64,000 nt of DNA from Cucumis sativus (Eukaryota > Streptophyta > Magnoliopsida > Cucurbitales > Cucurbitaceae). Positions 47,048-59,480 of this stretch are shown in pieces (position 1 is the first letter of the stretch; every line of letters starts with the position of its first letter). The stretch spans positions 23,198,607 through 23,262,606 of the forward strand of contig NC_026656.2 in NCBI RefSeq assembly GCF_000004075.3, written 5' to 3'. The notes beneath the pieces were generated by a model, which had not been told where the DNA came from, searched no databases, and saw only the letters and a list, made by a program, of their open reading frames with translations. Position numbers and translations under genes: made by a program.

Positions 47048-47697
47048 CAACAGCTTTTCCATAAAATATACAAAATTTAAACATTTTAAGTCCTACCAAA
47101 TCAGATGGTTTCATGTAAAAAATTTAGCACACAGAAACTGACCGATGAGGTGGAGAAAGAAAATTGATGTCAATTAGACATTATTGCTCCAACTTAAAGT
47201 TCAAAGATGAATAATCGTCTCCTTCTGTCAAGATTGGTTTAGATTTTTCTTTAGTTTGAGGGTCCAATTTGAATTACAACACAACTTGATTTAGTTTTAT
47301 TATTTCATTTTCAACCAACAAAAAAAATTATTTAATATAAAACACATTTTTCTCATTTTTTGATAGGAAAAATTAAACCAATAAGTTGAATACTTAAAAA
47401 TAAGTAATATAAGCTTTCAATATAATATAAGACTAATTTTTCTTTTTAAATTGAAATATAAATCTATCACATCTTAGGTTCTCTTATGACTATCATTACC
47501 GTCAATGATTGTAATGAGTAACCATAAATGTGAAATTTAATGTAAGGGCAATTTAATGCAATTCAATTAAATTACATTTGCGATTGTGATCCATTACAAT
47601 TGGTCCATCAATGTAATTGCATTACGATTACACCAATTTTTCTTACGTATTGGTAAACGTAACCTTAATGTAAAAGGTAAATCACATATCAAAATGT

Positions 47698-47775
47698 CAA
47701 AATGAGCATAACTTAACTGACATAAAATTTGTATAATCAATCTCGAAGTTAGAGATTTGATTCCCTATCTAACAA
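47698..47775 (+). mobile_element. Possible tRNA-derived SINE remnant
   Basis: AGCATAACTTAACTGACATA resembles a decayed polymerase III A box, and GAGATTTGATTCCC, about 40 bases later, a B box. The spacing suits a tRNA-derived head. No clear poly-A tail or target duplication is visible. Confidence 0.35.
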
Positions 47776-48288
47776 CATATATTCAAAGAAAAATACAAGT
47801 TAGTTGAAAGATTTGAAAGAGATTTGAAAAGTAAATGGTTGAAAAGTAAATCGTGAAAGATTAAAGCTAGCACATGAATTGAATTGGGTAGGGGACTATG
47901 ACATATATACTCCTTAACCCACATAGTCAAACTAAAGAAAATTACAAGTTCGGCACATAAACTATTTGATTGATTAAAACTGTAAGACAATTTCAGACGT
48001 TCTTTGGAAAATTAAAAAAGAAAGAAACCCACGAAGCAGAAATATTACTCGGGGTAGACCTTAAGACTACACATACATAATACTAGAGTATATTGTTGCT
48101 ATTGTTAACATTTTTTCTTTTAAAGAAACTATTATTAACATTATTATTATTTGACTTACTTTATGATCAAATTACATGCTAGTAAGTTGGAAGTTACCAT
48201 TTTGACTTCCAATGGAACATAACCGCACTCTGTAGTCTGGCGATGATCTAAAATTGAAGAACATGGATGCCGTGAATGCAGCTGATAA

Positions 48289-51200
48289 CTAGCTAGCCAC
48301 GTCCATCGGATAGCAACCAAGTACCCGAAGAAACGGTGCATGTTCCTACAAGAAAAGGAACTCGTATAGATTATGTTATGTTCAAATACTGCACAAATAT
48401 GGTTTATATGAAATTTTTTACGAACATGGTTTAGATTTTAGAGCTCAAGAACACAGTTGCACAACCTATAAAATAAATCTAGTTCAGGTATGGTTGTACA
48501 AATACGATAGAGTTGAATACTGAGCTTGATAAGAAATGTTTTGTGGTGATAAATATGCTGTATTGTTGAGATTGTAAAATCATAATGTTTTTATCGAGGG
48601 CGTGCTGTGTAATTGTTAGCATATAAAGCATGGTCTAGAAAATATGTTTCAATTACGTGTATCTGGGTTGTTAGTCTGGCTAGTGAAAAGGGTCGGATGC
48701 CGAGAAGCTTTTAAATGTATTTTCTCTCAATCTAACAACAGATTGTTGCATATTTCTTTGAGTACAAGTGTTAATTCTTAGCTAAATTTCAAAAGACTCA
48801 AAAACGATTATGTTGGTTTCCAAAATTTGGCTTGCTTTTCATAGACATTGATAAAAGGTAGGTAACAATCAAATACGTTTATAGAGGTTAATAGGCTTAA
48901 TTTTAAAAAATGAAAAGTAAAAATCAAGTGGCTACCAACCAAAAGCTTAAAGTAATTGGTTTATATTATGGTATGTTTTTAACACACTCCTTCATGTACG
49001 TGTGGGCTCGGATATTAATCGATTCATGAAGTCTAGCATGTAAAAAAAACACAACTATGCAGATAGGTTAATAATATTCTTAACGTTTAAGACGTACTTA
49101 ATTTAACAAATATAACAACAAACCTGCAAAAGCCCCAAGGCATGCTGCGCACGTGGTTCGGCCATAGAAGCCTCAAAATCAATGTAGAACAAGTAGTCAA
49201 AGTACCTGTAAACATTAAATGTTAAAAGGATACATCAATCAATACCACCAGCTATTTGAGGTAAATTGTGCATCAATAGCTTTTAACGATGATAATGATA
49301 CGTACTTAGCAGTGCCCATGTTAGAGTCATCCACTACTCGTAACGGGCAATTTCTTTGCGGTCGACTTTCAATCTAATGCACGTAGAAGTCTTACATAAG
49401 TTTACTTTAGAGGCAAAATGTCACAATCCTTTTAGAGAAAATATTAAATTCATCAATGACAGCATGAACCTTTGTCAAATTAATCTCTCTTAGTGCAAAC
49501 AACGCCAAGACTTTGAACAAAACTCCAGCCCCTTCATCCAAAGTAAACACAATGCTTGTCTGCAACAAATAGAATACTCAACTACAAGTTTATTAAAGCT
49601 ATGAGTTCGGCAGATATGAGGCACTATGATGAGAACATGTGAGATCGTCACTTACTCTATAGGGCCTATCAGCTCTTGGAATGATCGGTTCCCTTGCAAG
49701 TACCAGGTAACGAGTCACATTACTTAAATCATCCTTTGTAAAGAAAGAAGGAAGTCAAGCACACAATTTTAATTAAGAACGGTGATGATCAGTCCATATA
49801 CTAAGATAAAACGAGAACGTAAAGAAAATTAGAAATAGAAAATGCTTACCTGGATTCCTTCTGCAAGTATGTTTAGACCATACAATTCTGCAGTTCGAGC
49901 ACCTGCAACAACTCCAGCATCCCTGAGGTTATTCGATGCTACGTACTAGATACAAAATCAAGATGGACAATTTGTTTTAGAAAATTAACCTAGTATGAGA
50001 AAGTTAATAACAAAAACCAAAACTAACATAAGAACCTGAGCAGCACCAGCTGTATCATCAACATTTTCTTGGACAACGCCCAACTTATTCAAGACAGTAT
50101 CACTCAAGGCAAGTGCCTGTCCAATCAAACAAGCAAGTGTCATTATGTTTTTTTAATGAAGACAACAACCATATACCGACTAGAAGCAAACAAATTTCCC
50201 AGTGATACTTTGGTACGAAATGTGTGTGCTTTTTACTTCCAAAAGACTCACTTTACTTTAAAAATAGTACCCAAGTTCATGGAGAAGAAGCAAAGGAGCA
50301 AAAAATAGGAATTTTCTTTGGTGGAGGGTGCAGATTGAATGCTACATGTTCATGAATATTCTAAGAGAGAATCCAGCTTGGTCCACCAAATTCTGGACAG
50401 TTATTTAAAACTATTACAATTAACTGCTGTGTGAAGTAAGCAAATACTTAGCATTGGCATCCATGAGACCGCACTTCAAAAAAAAAAAAAAGAACGAAGG
50501 AGAGAAAAGGGAAAAGATAAGGATGGAATGGAAGTAAGAAGCTTAACCTGCGGATGGCTAAGAACACGTTTCAACTGTTCTGCTCTCACACCAGGCAGAG
50601 CTAGAAGGCACAGATTGGTGGCTAACTGCACTTCACCAACAATATGTAGTCTATGTCGAAGGAGCAAATCATAGTTGCGATGGATGCTCCCACCTGATGA
50701 GTTCTCAATTGGAAGAACAGCTTTATCAGCCATCCATAATTCAACAGCCTACAAAGAAAAAAGAAATTCATGTTGGCTAGAATTTTTTATAATTGCATAT
50801 AATCTTCAAAAACAAAACTAGCAAGGATGAAATAGGTTATAAACCTTAAATGCATCTTCAAACTCATTACAAGGAACACTTTCGCAATTAGGGTATGCTT
50901 TAAGTGCTGCATCTTCACTGTATGAACCTGGCAACCCCTGCATTATTAACTTAGATGAAAGAGGTGATAAAATTTACTAAATAAATTGGTGAGGAACTAA
51001 GTGAGTATAAATCATACCTTAAATGATATTCGAACCTTTCTATCATCATTTGGATAAGCCGATATATTTGACACAGATAATGGTTCTGCAACCATTTATA
51101 TAAAATGGAAAATGCATTAGATGCAGGAAATGTTGACGAAACAATATTTAAACAAATTATGATGAAAACATAACAGGTTAAAATGAAAAGGCCAATGTTA

Positions 51201-52059
51201 AGGGAGCAGAAATCGGAAAGAATAGCTTCACAAAGCTGTGCTTAAAGTATACTTGGTCTTGAAGAGTTGATTTACAAAAATATATTTCACTTACCATCTG
51301 ATTCTGTTAGTGTTAGTTCTAATCTCCCTGTTCAGTTGGAGTAATTTATTCATGTCAATGGTTGCATTCCGACATCGATTTTCTGACTGAAGTTAGCACA
51401 ACAAGGACGTATTCCCGTAACCAATTTCAAAGAAAGAGTTATCCAAACATGTTCTCAACTTTTGCTTCAGATATTATTGTGTAAAAATCTCCCAAACAAG
51501 TCTTAGACCTCCTGCCCAATCATTTCAACCACGGTTTCCTCGTTGACCTATATCTAAACTTGAAGCTTAACCAGAACCATTCCACGTCTTCATCCGAATG
51601 GTTTTAAACTTACTTTAAAAACGGTCGCTCCTAGAAATTCTCTAACAGCTTCAGATCATTATCATAATCAGAAGTATTTGCTCCTAATGTGCATTCCAAT
51701 AGATTCATACAATAATTCCACAACACGAATCAACGAAACAATCAAGTCGCAACGTTTCATACAATATCAAACTAACGACATATCCTTATTGGAAAACAAA
51801 ACTTACTATGAAAAGACGCCATATCCTTGTTAAATTTCCGAACAATACTCCCATGGGCCTGATCGTTAACCGGCTGCAACTCAGTGGTTCGATTGGGCGG
51901 CTTCTCAGCCTCAATAGAGCAAGCCATTGAGGAAGGCGGCAATCCTAAAATCCCTCCTCTGAAATCCAACTTGAAGGAGAGAGGAGAGGGCGTCAACTTA
52001 GGCATGAAACACCACAAAGACGAGGAATCACCCAAGGCCATAGCAGTGGCTAAATTCAT
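48289..52059 (-). CDS. ADT: Arogenate (prephenate) dehydratase, plastid, 11 exons
   Basis: Exons by hand: 51807-52059, 51018-51085, 50845-50937, 50548-50748, 50036-50116, 49850-49945, 49656-49733, 49470-49559, 49306-49373, 49124-49205, 48289-48345. All are GT-AG and in frame, giving 388 aa. The start is the first in-frame ATG ([13 protein letters not shown]). Residues 1 to ~85 form a Ser/Pro-rich plastid transit region. The dehydratase domain (~102-284) has [36 protein letters not shown], and the catalytic TR motif as T271-R272-Y273. The C-terminal ACT domain carries IESRPQ (321-326), the phenylalanine-binding motif behind feedback control. The enzyme makes phenylalanine from arogenate by decarboxylation and dehydration in plastids. 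Family members differ in prephenate use, which cannot be read here. The last intron is long (~780 bases) and the last exon encodes only 18 residues ([18 protein letters not shown]). Confidence 0.94.
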
Positions 52060-52621
52060 CGTAAAAAATGGTAAGAAATTGGAAGCAGTTATAGAGATTG
52101 AAGAAGTTAGAACATGAAGAAGAAGATAAGAGGAGTCCAAGAGGGAATGGTGTTTGCCTTCATATTTTATTGTTGCAGTTAGCGGAGTTGGGAGAAGTTG
52201 TTGTGGGAAGTTGAGTAGAGAGGTGTTTGAGACAGAGAAGGCATTTTATAAATATGCGTTAAGAAAGAGGGAAATAGTGTGATGAATTTGTGAGCGTTGA
52301 TTTAGAGGACTTTTCGAATCAGGAATGGACGGTTGACATCTTCTCCTATTATGTATTTTAATGTTTAATAGAAACAAAAATATTTGGTTTGACGGAGGGA
52401 TTATATCAAATTTATCAAATCCCAATCCATTGAGTTGGTAGCCTCTGACTTTTTTGTTTCCTTCTTTCTCTCACTTTATTTCAATCATTTCGTTTTTCCA
52501 ATTAACTTTAATTTAATCCATTGAAGTATTCTCTTCTCCATCATTCTCTTTACATTTTAACCGTTTCTCCTCACTTTTTCATTCTTTTTTTCATTTTTCA
52601 TGTTTTTGCCACTTTTTCTCT

Positions 52622-52790
52622 TCTCTTCTCTTCCTCTTTCAATCTTCACTCTTCTTGGTTTCTCCTCTTCGCTACGTCTCTTCTTTCTGGTCCTTTTCGT
52701 CACTCCTTCAATCTCCACCGTTCTTGGTTTCTCCTCTTCGCTACGTCTCTTCTCCTTATCTTCTTCTCCCTCTTCCTCACCGTTCTTTTT
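52622..52790. repeat. CT-rich direct duplication
   Basis: The phrase TTCTTGGTTTCTCCTCTTCG followed by CTACGTCTCTTCT occurs near 52651 and 52723, about 72 bases apart, with CTTTCAATCTTCACT / CCTTCAATCTCCACC before each. No gene evidence. Confidence 0.8.
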
Positions 52791-53329
52791 CAGGTATGTA
52801 TTTCTTCCTATATTCTCTTTTAAAACTCTAATATTTTTTCCTATATTTTGGTATCTGAAATTGGTAAGGGACTTTGATCATTATCTTTTTTCTTCTATGA
52901 ATCGATCATCATCTATCCAAAATTAAGACTACGATTTGTTCTTCTTCATGTCTTTTATCGAAAGAGACTTTGCAGAGTTTTGTTTTATTTATTTATTTAT
53001 GTTGGGCTCTTTTACCAAAGTTTAGTAATGCACATATTCTTTTCCCTCCTACCAAAAACATTCTCAAAATTATGACCAAAATTCATAAGGAAATTTGCAA
53101 TGGTCGGCAAGCTTAGAATGTATATTTGCAAGCATGTCTGTGATGAATGGAAATTTACAATATGGTAAAATCTCAAATTTGATCTTTCGTTTATTATATA
53201 TTTATTTGTTTTCATATAGAGTAAAATGAACCAAAATATTTACAAAATTAGTTATCAATCAACAATAATCCCTTATAAATCAAACAAACGCTAAACCCTA
53301 TACCTTTTAGAGAATGCCAATAATGTGTT

Positions 53330-53640
53330 ATTAGTATATCACATATCTTTCAACTTCCAAGAATTTCATTAGCATATCAACAATATATCAAACATTGAAC
53401 AACTTTACAATGTATCAAAAGTATATCAATGGTATATCCATACATATATTAAACAACCTTAAAAACGTCAATTGTATTTCACCTGCATATCACTTATTAA
53501 CTAACTTTGGAGTGTATCAATAGTATATATCATCAGTACAAGAACGCATATCAAGTGATTTTCAAGAATGTTAATAGTATCACATATCAATCAACACATC
53601 AGTAGTATATCAGACATCAAACACCTTTCATGTCAATATA
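53330..53640. repeat. Degenerate TATATCA repeat
   Basis: About a dozen loosely spaced copies of (A)GTATATCA with linkers of 8-25 bases. The spacing is irregular, so this is a decayed simple repeat. Confidence 0.55.
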
Positions 53641-54849
53641 TATCGTATATCAATAAACTTTTAAAGGCTTCTGGGGCTTTTTTAAGTTTAGCAATTTGGT
53701 TGGACTGGTGCTTTTGTCATTTTTATAAAATCTGAAAACATGAAGTTATGAGCCTAACTTTTGTATTCTTTTTTCTAATGATGGGCCAATTGCGCCTCAA
53801 CACATACTCAGCTACGAAAGATACAACTTGATAAATTGGGTTAGTTTTCACTCTTAAGGTCCCTGGTGGTGATGGAATGGAAGTAAAAGAGTAAGAAGGC
53901 GTTGAATGAGAGGGAGAAAGAAGGGGAAGCATTAGATCATAAGTTGAGTATAACTTGGTGTACACAAACTATTAAGTTTCATTTACACTTTACACCCACT
54001 TTTTGTTAAAGTAACTGTCGTTCAAAAGTATTTATGGAACTAGGTATTTGCTAATTATGTTCAATATACAAATAGTATGAGTATTTTAACTTCCTTTTTT
54101 AAAAAAAAAGTATAAAAATATTATTAAACTTTCCAAAGTTCGTGACATTTATAACCTAATCACTTACAATTTCATCTACAACTTGTCCTGTGGGCATTCT
54201 TTAAAAGTAAAAGGTATTAATGAGACGTTTGAAATTTTCAGGAATATTTTTTAAATAGATTCCAAATAATTTTTCTTCATCTACCAAAATACTACTTGCA
54301 ATTACGAAGTAAAAGGCCCATCCATTCATCTCCCAAATCTTTAATCAAATTGACCATAACATTCTCTGCTTAATATCCAAAAAGTTCGACCAACAAACCC
54401 ACAAGTTTACACTTTAGCCAGGTTCCTTTTTTGTGCCTTCCAACTGAATTTGAACCATTTCCTTCTCTACTATTTTGCATAAACTCTATTAAGAGACAAA
54501 TGTAAAGAAAAGAAGTTCAAATGTGTTGCAAATGAGGGAAGGATATTGAACTCAAGTTCTTTCTACCTGCAACAGAGGAAGATGGATTCAAGCAACATGA
54601 AAGATGCACAAGAATAAGCTGTTTTGTATAATTTGACTTGTTGATTTGGGAGTACAAAGCTGATAAGAATGTAATAGAGGGTTCCATTTTGTTATAAACG
54701 ACCTCTTTCTCTATCTCTATTATCAGCTGAATCCAACAATATGAAAGCATATGAGCTCTAAAACCACAACCCCAACACTAGAATCATCAAGCCAACCATT
54801 TACAGTTTCAACAGAGTTAAACTACTTGTCGAGTTGAGGCATCGGCTGA

Positions 54850-56220
54850 TCATAATAAGTCCTTTATAAATTCAAGGTTTAACGTGTCTCGGATGATGAG
54901 GAATAGCCCAAGAAGTACAACAAACATGACCCCAGATGACATAATTCGCTGCTCGAGTTCTAGAGGCAACTTCCTCCCTCCCCTTACAGCCTCGATGAGA
55001 ATTAAAGCCAACGAACCGCCATCTAAAGCAGGCAAGGGAAGAAGGTTTATAACAGCAAGGTTAATATTAAGCACAGCTGCAAATTGATAGAGCCCATCAA
55101 TGTTGGACCTTGCAACTTCTGCACCAACAGCAATAATGGCGACAGGACCAGAAACCTTACTGGCTGATTGAGAGAAGTTCAGAAAAGTTTGTTTCAAGCT
55201 ATCCAGAACATTATAAGAAAGACCCAAAAATTCCTTTCTAGAATAGTTAAAAGCCTCCAAGAAATTCTTTGCTACAACTTTTGAAATCTTTACATTAGGT
55301 GAAAGCTGAACCCCAATTCTCCCTGTTCCATCAAAACTCTTATCCGGGGTGACCCCAATTTCAAGATCCTGATTCCCTCTTTCAACTTTGAGAAGCACAG
55401 TTCTATTGGGGCTTCTTTTAATTGCCTCAACAAGATCAGAAACTGCTGTAGAACCCAATTTTGGCAGTTCATTTCCATTAACAGCGAGAATCACATCCCC
55501 AGGAAGCAGCCCATCACGAGAAGCAGCTGAAAGAGTTAGAACCTCAGGCACAAGAACGCCTGGAAACGGCTCTTGAACAGGCAAACCAACGGACGAGACT
55601 TGAACTAAGATAATTATGTATGCGAAGATAATATTGGCAATAACACCAGCAGAAATCACCAACACTCTATCCAATATCGGTCTATTTTTAAGCAAATTTT
55701 CATCATCCACTGGAATATCACTGTCAGGATCATTATCAGGAAAACCCACAAATCCACCAAGAGGAAAAGCCCTAATAGAGTATTCTACATTGTTTTTATT
55801 GAATTTCGCAAGAATTGGACCAAACCCAATTGCAAATTTACTTACATGAATACCCTGTAAACAGGCAGCGAGGAAGTGTCCACTCTCATGAACAACAATG
55901 ATAGCCGTCAACACCGCCGCCGCCTCAAGTACCGACTGAGCACTTCCAATATCGATTCCGGCAAAAGCCCACAACCTGAAATCGCCATTCCTCCGACATC
56001 GGATTTTGGTTTTGTCCCAGAAAATTTGGTGTCTGTCCTTGAAACTAAGTTCCGACGACGGAGGTGAATGCCACAATGAAGAAGAAGAAGAAGAAGATGA
56101 TGATGATGATAAGGATTTAGAGAAGTGGGTTCTGGACTTGACTGAAAAATCAGAGAAAGGGGACTTCAAATTAGCTAACTTAATGACAGAAAAAGAAGAG
56201 GAAGGGAGATTTAGTAACAT
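54850..56220 (-). CDS. ARASP-like: Chloroplast site-2 metalloprotease (ARASP/RseP-like)
   Basis: A single-exon gene for 456 aa, full length for the family. Residues 1 to ~85 look like a plastid transit peptide, rich in Ser with an 11-Ser run at 38-48 encoded by a trinucleotide repeat. The M50/S2P core follows: first membrane helix with zinc motif HESGH (111-115), GFVGF loop, second helix (~186-210), a PDZ domain (~225-300, SRDGLLPGDVILAVNGNELP), third helix with LPLPALDGG (394-402, third zinc ligand D400) and a final helix (~428-445). S2P proteases cut substrates inside membranes. Arabidopsis ARASP resides in the chloroplast inner envelope and is needed for chloroplast development. Substrates here are unknown. 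All key residues are present. Confidence 0.95.
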   Translation of the reverse strand: MLLNLPSSSFSVIKLANLKSPFSDFSVKSRTHFSKSLSSSSSSSSSSSLWHSPPSSELSFKDRHQIFWDKTKIRCRRNGDFRLWAFAGIDIGSAQSVLEAAAVLTAIIVVHESGHFLAACLQGIHVSKFAIGFGPILAKFNKNNVEYSIRAFPLGGFVGFPDNDPDSDIPVDDENLLKNRPILDRVLVISAGVIANIIFAYIIILVQVSSVGLPVQEPFPGVLVPEVLTLSAASRDGLLPGDVILAVNGNELPKLGSTAVSDLVEAIKRSPNRTVLLKVERGNQDLEIGVTPDKSFDGTGRIGVQLSPNVKISKVVAKNFLEAFNYSRKEFLGLSYNVLDSLKQTFLNFSQSASKVSGPVAIIAVGAEVARSNIDGLYQFAAVLNINLAVINLLPLPALDGGSLALILIEAVRGGRKLPLELEQRIMSSGVMFVVLLGLFLIIRDTLNLEFIKDLL

Positions 56221-57890
56221 GGTTTTGAAAGTTGGGTGTGGGATATCAGGATTGGCAGAGACTTATAGAGAGAGATAGAGGAAGAAAAGGGAAGAATTGG
56301 AGAAGAAATAGGTTTGGGATAACACCATTTTGAAATTTGTGGAGGGGAATTGATTGAGAGAGGTGTTTCCTGTTTTCTCCCCCTCGTATTTGTGTGTATG
56401 TTTTTTAGGCTTCTCAGTCGCGTGTGATCCGAAAATACAAGCCGTAGACTTTACTTTTATTGGCCAATTTTTTTAGTAACAGACTACACCCTTCACTCCA
56501 AATGACGAAACAAATCGAATTGATAGTACCAAATTCCTCCTACTCTTTCACACCACTTATGTAATCTATTCAATGTCATTGGTATAGATACTGGAGATCA
56601 TCCATTTATCCATAAACTTGAATTGATACATACTAACTTCAACCAAAAGTTTAAAGTTACTTGAATACATGATCTTTTTGTAACACATACTTGGGTACTA
56701 GTAGTCCAAAAGCATAAATTTAATACAATATCTAACACTACACATACTCCTCCAAACTTCAGGTCATCAAATTTAGGTCTGTTTACTGATTTACAATAAA
56801 GCTACGTTTACCCCACTTCAAATGTAATAAATCAATGGAAATGTAAGAAGTAAGTCTCAATTGATAATAATTAATTTTTAGTTTTTGGTTTTTGAATATT
56901 ATCCACGTTTCAATCGATTTCTTAAGATAACTTTTGTATTTTCTAAGAAGATTTGAATTTTCAACCAAATTCAAAAACTAAAAATAGGTTTCCAAGAACT
57001 ATTTTTTTCTTCAAAACTCACTAACATTGATAGAAAGTAGATGACTGAACTAACCAATAAACTCAAGAATGGAAGTGGTGTTTGTAGCATTGATTTTTAA
57101 AAATAAAACAAAAAACAAAAAACTTTACCGAATGGATTTAGCCCTCGTATCATTTTACAAAAATTTAAGTCATGTTTTTTGTTCCTAGTTTCTTAAAATT
57201 AACCTTATAAATACTTTTCACCTATTTGTGAAATATTAATCTTTTCAATTAATGAAGATTAATAATTCTGCAATCCAATCTTATACCAAACTCATTGTAT
57301 TAATATCTTTGCATACATGTCTTCACATGAATGATTTAGATTATATTGTTTGTAACATTTACAAGGTGGATCTTATCTATAGTGTTATCAAAATAAGTAT
57401 TGAAATTGTGTTGGTAGTGCACAATTGTGTTCATACAATGTAGTCTTAGTTTCTAACATAAGCATGCATGTTTTCCCTTACAAGCTCAGATATAAACTTG
57501 TTAGAAGTTAGTCTTTGTGAGGACGGAGGTCGAACACATGAATATTAGTTAAGTTAAATGGTTCTTTTCTTATGAACACATAGATACGTTATCAGATAAT
57601 GAAGAGGTTTGTTAGATAAATCATAAACTAAAAAGAATTAAAATAACAAAAGCTTGATGGTGAGAAGTATGTAAGATGACCACACAATACAGTGATGAAT
57701 TAGTTGGAAGATATAGATGAGAAGATGGAGTTCAGATAGCTTATAAGCAACCCTTCAACCTTTGAACTAAACAAATTATTGAAAGATTAACTGATAAAGA
57801 TGAGAGGGTGGATTTAATTTATTGGAACGTAACAAATTGTTCAATAGAGAATTAATGGTATTTAAACAAAAACATGGTTTATTATAAAGT
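56221..57890. other. Intergenic, no gene seen
   Basis: The left part holds the promoter of the ARASP-like gene. Positions 56870-57130 have TTTTTGGTTTTTGAAT and CAAAAACTAAAAAT arms resembling the MITE in the BAP31 intron. The rest is AT-rich without signal. Confidence 0.5.
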
Positions 57891-59480
57891 TTATTGAGCC
57901 GATAACTCAAGCCGCTCTCACGCATGCAAATTAAAAGATGATCTCACATCGTTGATAGTTCGTAACTATCATGTCTTACCCCAAAGTCACTCCATTTAAC
58001 CATGTGGAGGCGTGATCGCCTAGTCACTCAACGCTCATCTACCATGAGATAATACGTTGAATGCCTAGTAAACGGAATAAACACAATAATCATTTTAAAC
58101 ACGTAATAAAGACTTATTGAATGCTATGAAAGAACTTGATTTGAACAATTTGGAGCAATCAAACTTCAATATATTTGAGGTAAGTACAAAGTGAGTTCTG
58201 GCAAAATAAAAAATATACAAGTTGTTTCCAAGAAAAAAGAAACATTTATTTCATCTTGCCCAACCGTACATGCCATGCAATTTGTCTAATGATTACTAAT
58301 GAGACATGATGTGACATGATTATGGCACAGCAAGTGATTAAGATGACAAGTCAAACACTAGAGGTCCTTCGCTACATTAGGCGATTTTCACCTTCAAATC
58401 TCATTGGTAAGTGTTCATAAATCTCATAGAAATCATTCCCTCGTAAAATCATTTCATCATAATTTATATCGTATAAGAAGAATATTTTCACATTATGTGT
58501 TTTGTATAAAATAATGCAAAATCACCTCGCATACCAAATTTCATCTTTTGTACTCTCATCAGCTTAAGTGTCAACACACTCTCATCGTCGAGTTGCGATT
58601 GTGCAGGGTAATCTCAATGCATACAACAAATTTGTCACGCCATGTCCCAAATCCATTGCATGTGACCATGAGGAGGTAGATTGGGTAGATATTCAACGTG
58701 AATCTCTATGTAAGATAGCACGCAGAACGCCTAGTTAAGCAGAATAAACATACCAACAAACTTAATGGGAGAGGGGAATTCCTTTCAAATAACAAAGGAT
58801 TTATTGAAATTTGTTCAAATAGTACATTTACAAGAGATTCATCAAACTGAAAATATGTATAATTTTTAAAACAACAACTTAAATTTGCTCGCCTAACTCT
58901 ACATGCTATACGAGCTAATATGACCATTACCAAGATGATGTGATGACGTATGACAGAATAGGTGATCAAGATGACAAATTGATTGTTGAGTGTCCTTTAC
59001 TACCACGAGGAGGGGGAGAATAAAACAAAATATTTGAAAGGTTAGACAAAAATGTCTAGTGAGTGGGGTCTTTCACCAACACCTTTAATAAATCAATTTT
59101 AGCCGTAAAACGTTGTAATTCATTTTGCAAAACCAGGCGATATAGATGGTAATGCATTTCAAATTAAACCATTAAGTTCAAATCAAATCATTTTAGTACT
59201 TTTAAGTGATTAATCTCAATCTCTTTAACAAACAAGGGTAAATCATTTCTTTTCAAATAATTTATAATAGTTCATATTGCATAAAAATGTATCTCACATT
59301 ATGCATCATATAAATCATATCGCAAAGTCAATATGCATGTTGAATTACATCTTTATACCATTTCCTTAACTCAAGCGTTTACCACACTCTTTTACTGGGT
59401 TGCAGTTGTGCGGAGTTATGTCAACACAATAGCAATTCACCATTAATTTTATCACGCATAATGCACCTTCCAATTTCAGA
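57891..59480. repeat. Diverged tandem duplication of a ~720-860-bp repeat
   Basis: Unit A (57898-58615) and unit B (58623-59480) share the same series of landmarks: CATGTGGAGGCGTGATC / CATGAGGAGGTAGATTG, AACGCCTAGTTAAGCAGAAT (first unit GAATGCCTAGTAAACGGAAT), GATTAAGATGACAAGTC / GATCAAGATGACAAATT, and GAGTTGCGATTGTGCAGGGT / GGGTTGCAGTTGTGCGGAGT. Identity is moderate, so the duplication is old. No protein frame is readable. It probably derives from a transposon. Confidence 0.6.

Larger units (their letters stand above)
45757..48288. other. AT-rich intergenic, no gene seen
   Basis: The stretch holds the small TATAGCAA repeat (46330-46450), an exact 51-bp tandem duplication (46946-47047) and a SINE-like sequence (47698-47775). 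Positions 48150-48288 lie just past the arogenate dehydratase stop codon and should contain its 3' UTR. Confidence 0.5.
52060..54849. other. Intergenic between ADT and ARASP-like genes
   Basis: The ADT promoter and leader lie at 52060-52350. A CT-rich stretch at 52440-52800 contains a ~72-bp duplication and gives Leu/Ser/Phe-rich open frames without domains. Positions 53330-53640 hold degenerate AGTATATCAA-type repeats. Positions 54500-54849 should include the 3' UTR of the minus-strand protease gene. Confidence 0.5.

Noticed and set aside
52521-52926. Leu/Ser/Phe-rich frames of 100-108 aa
   Set aside because: They come from a duplicated CT-rich tract, overlap each other in two frames, and have no domain.
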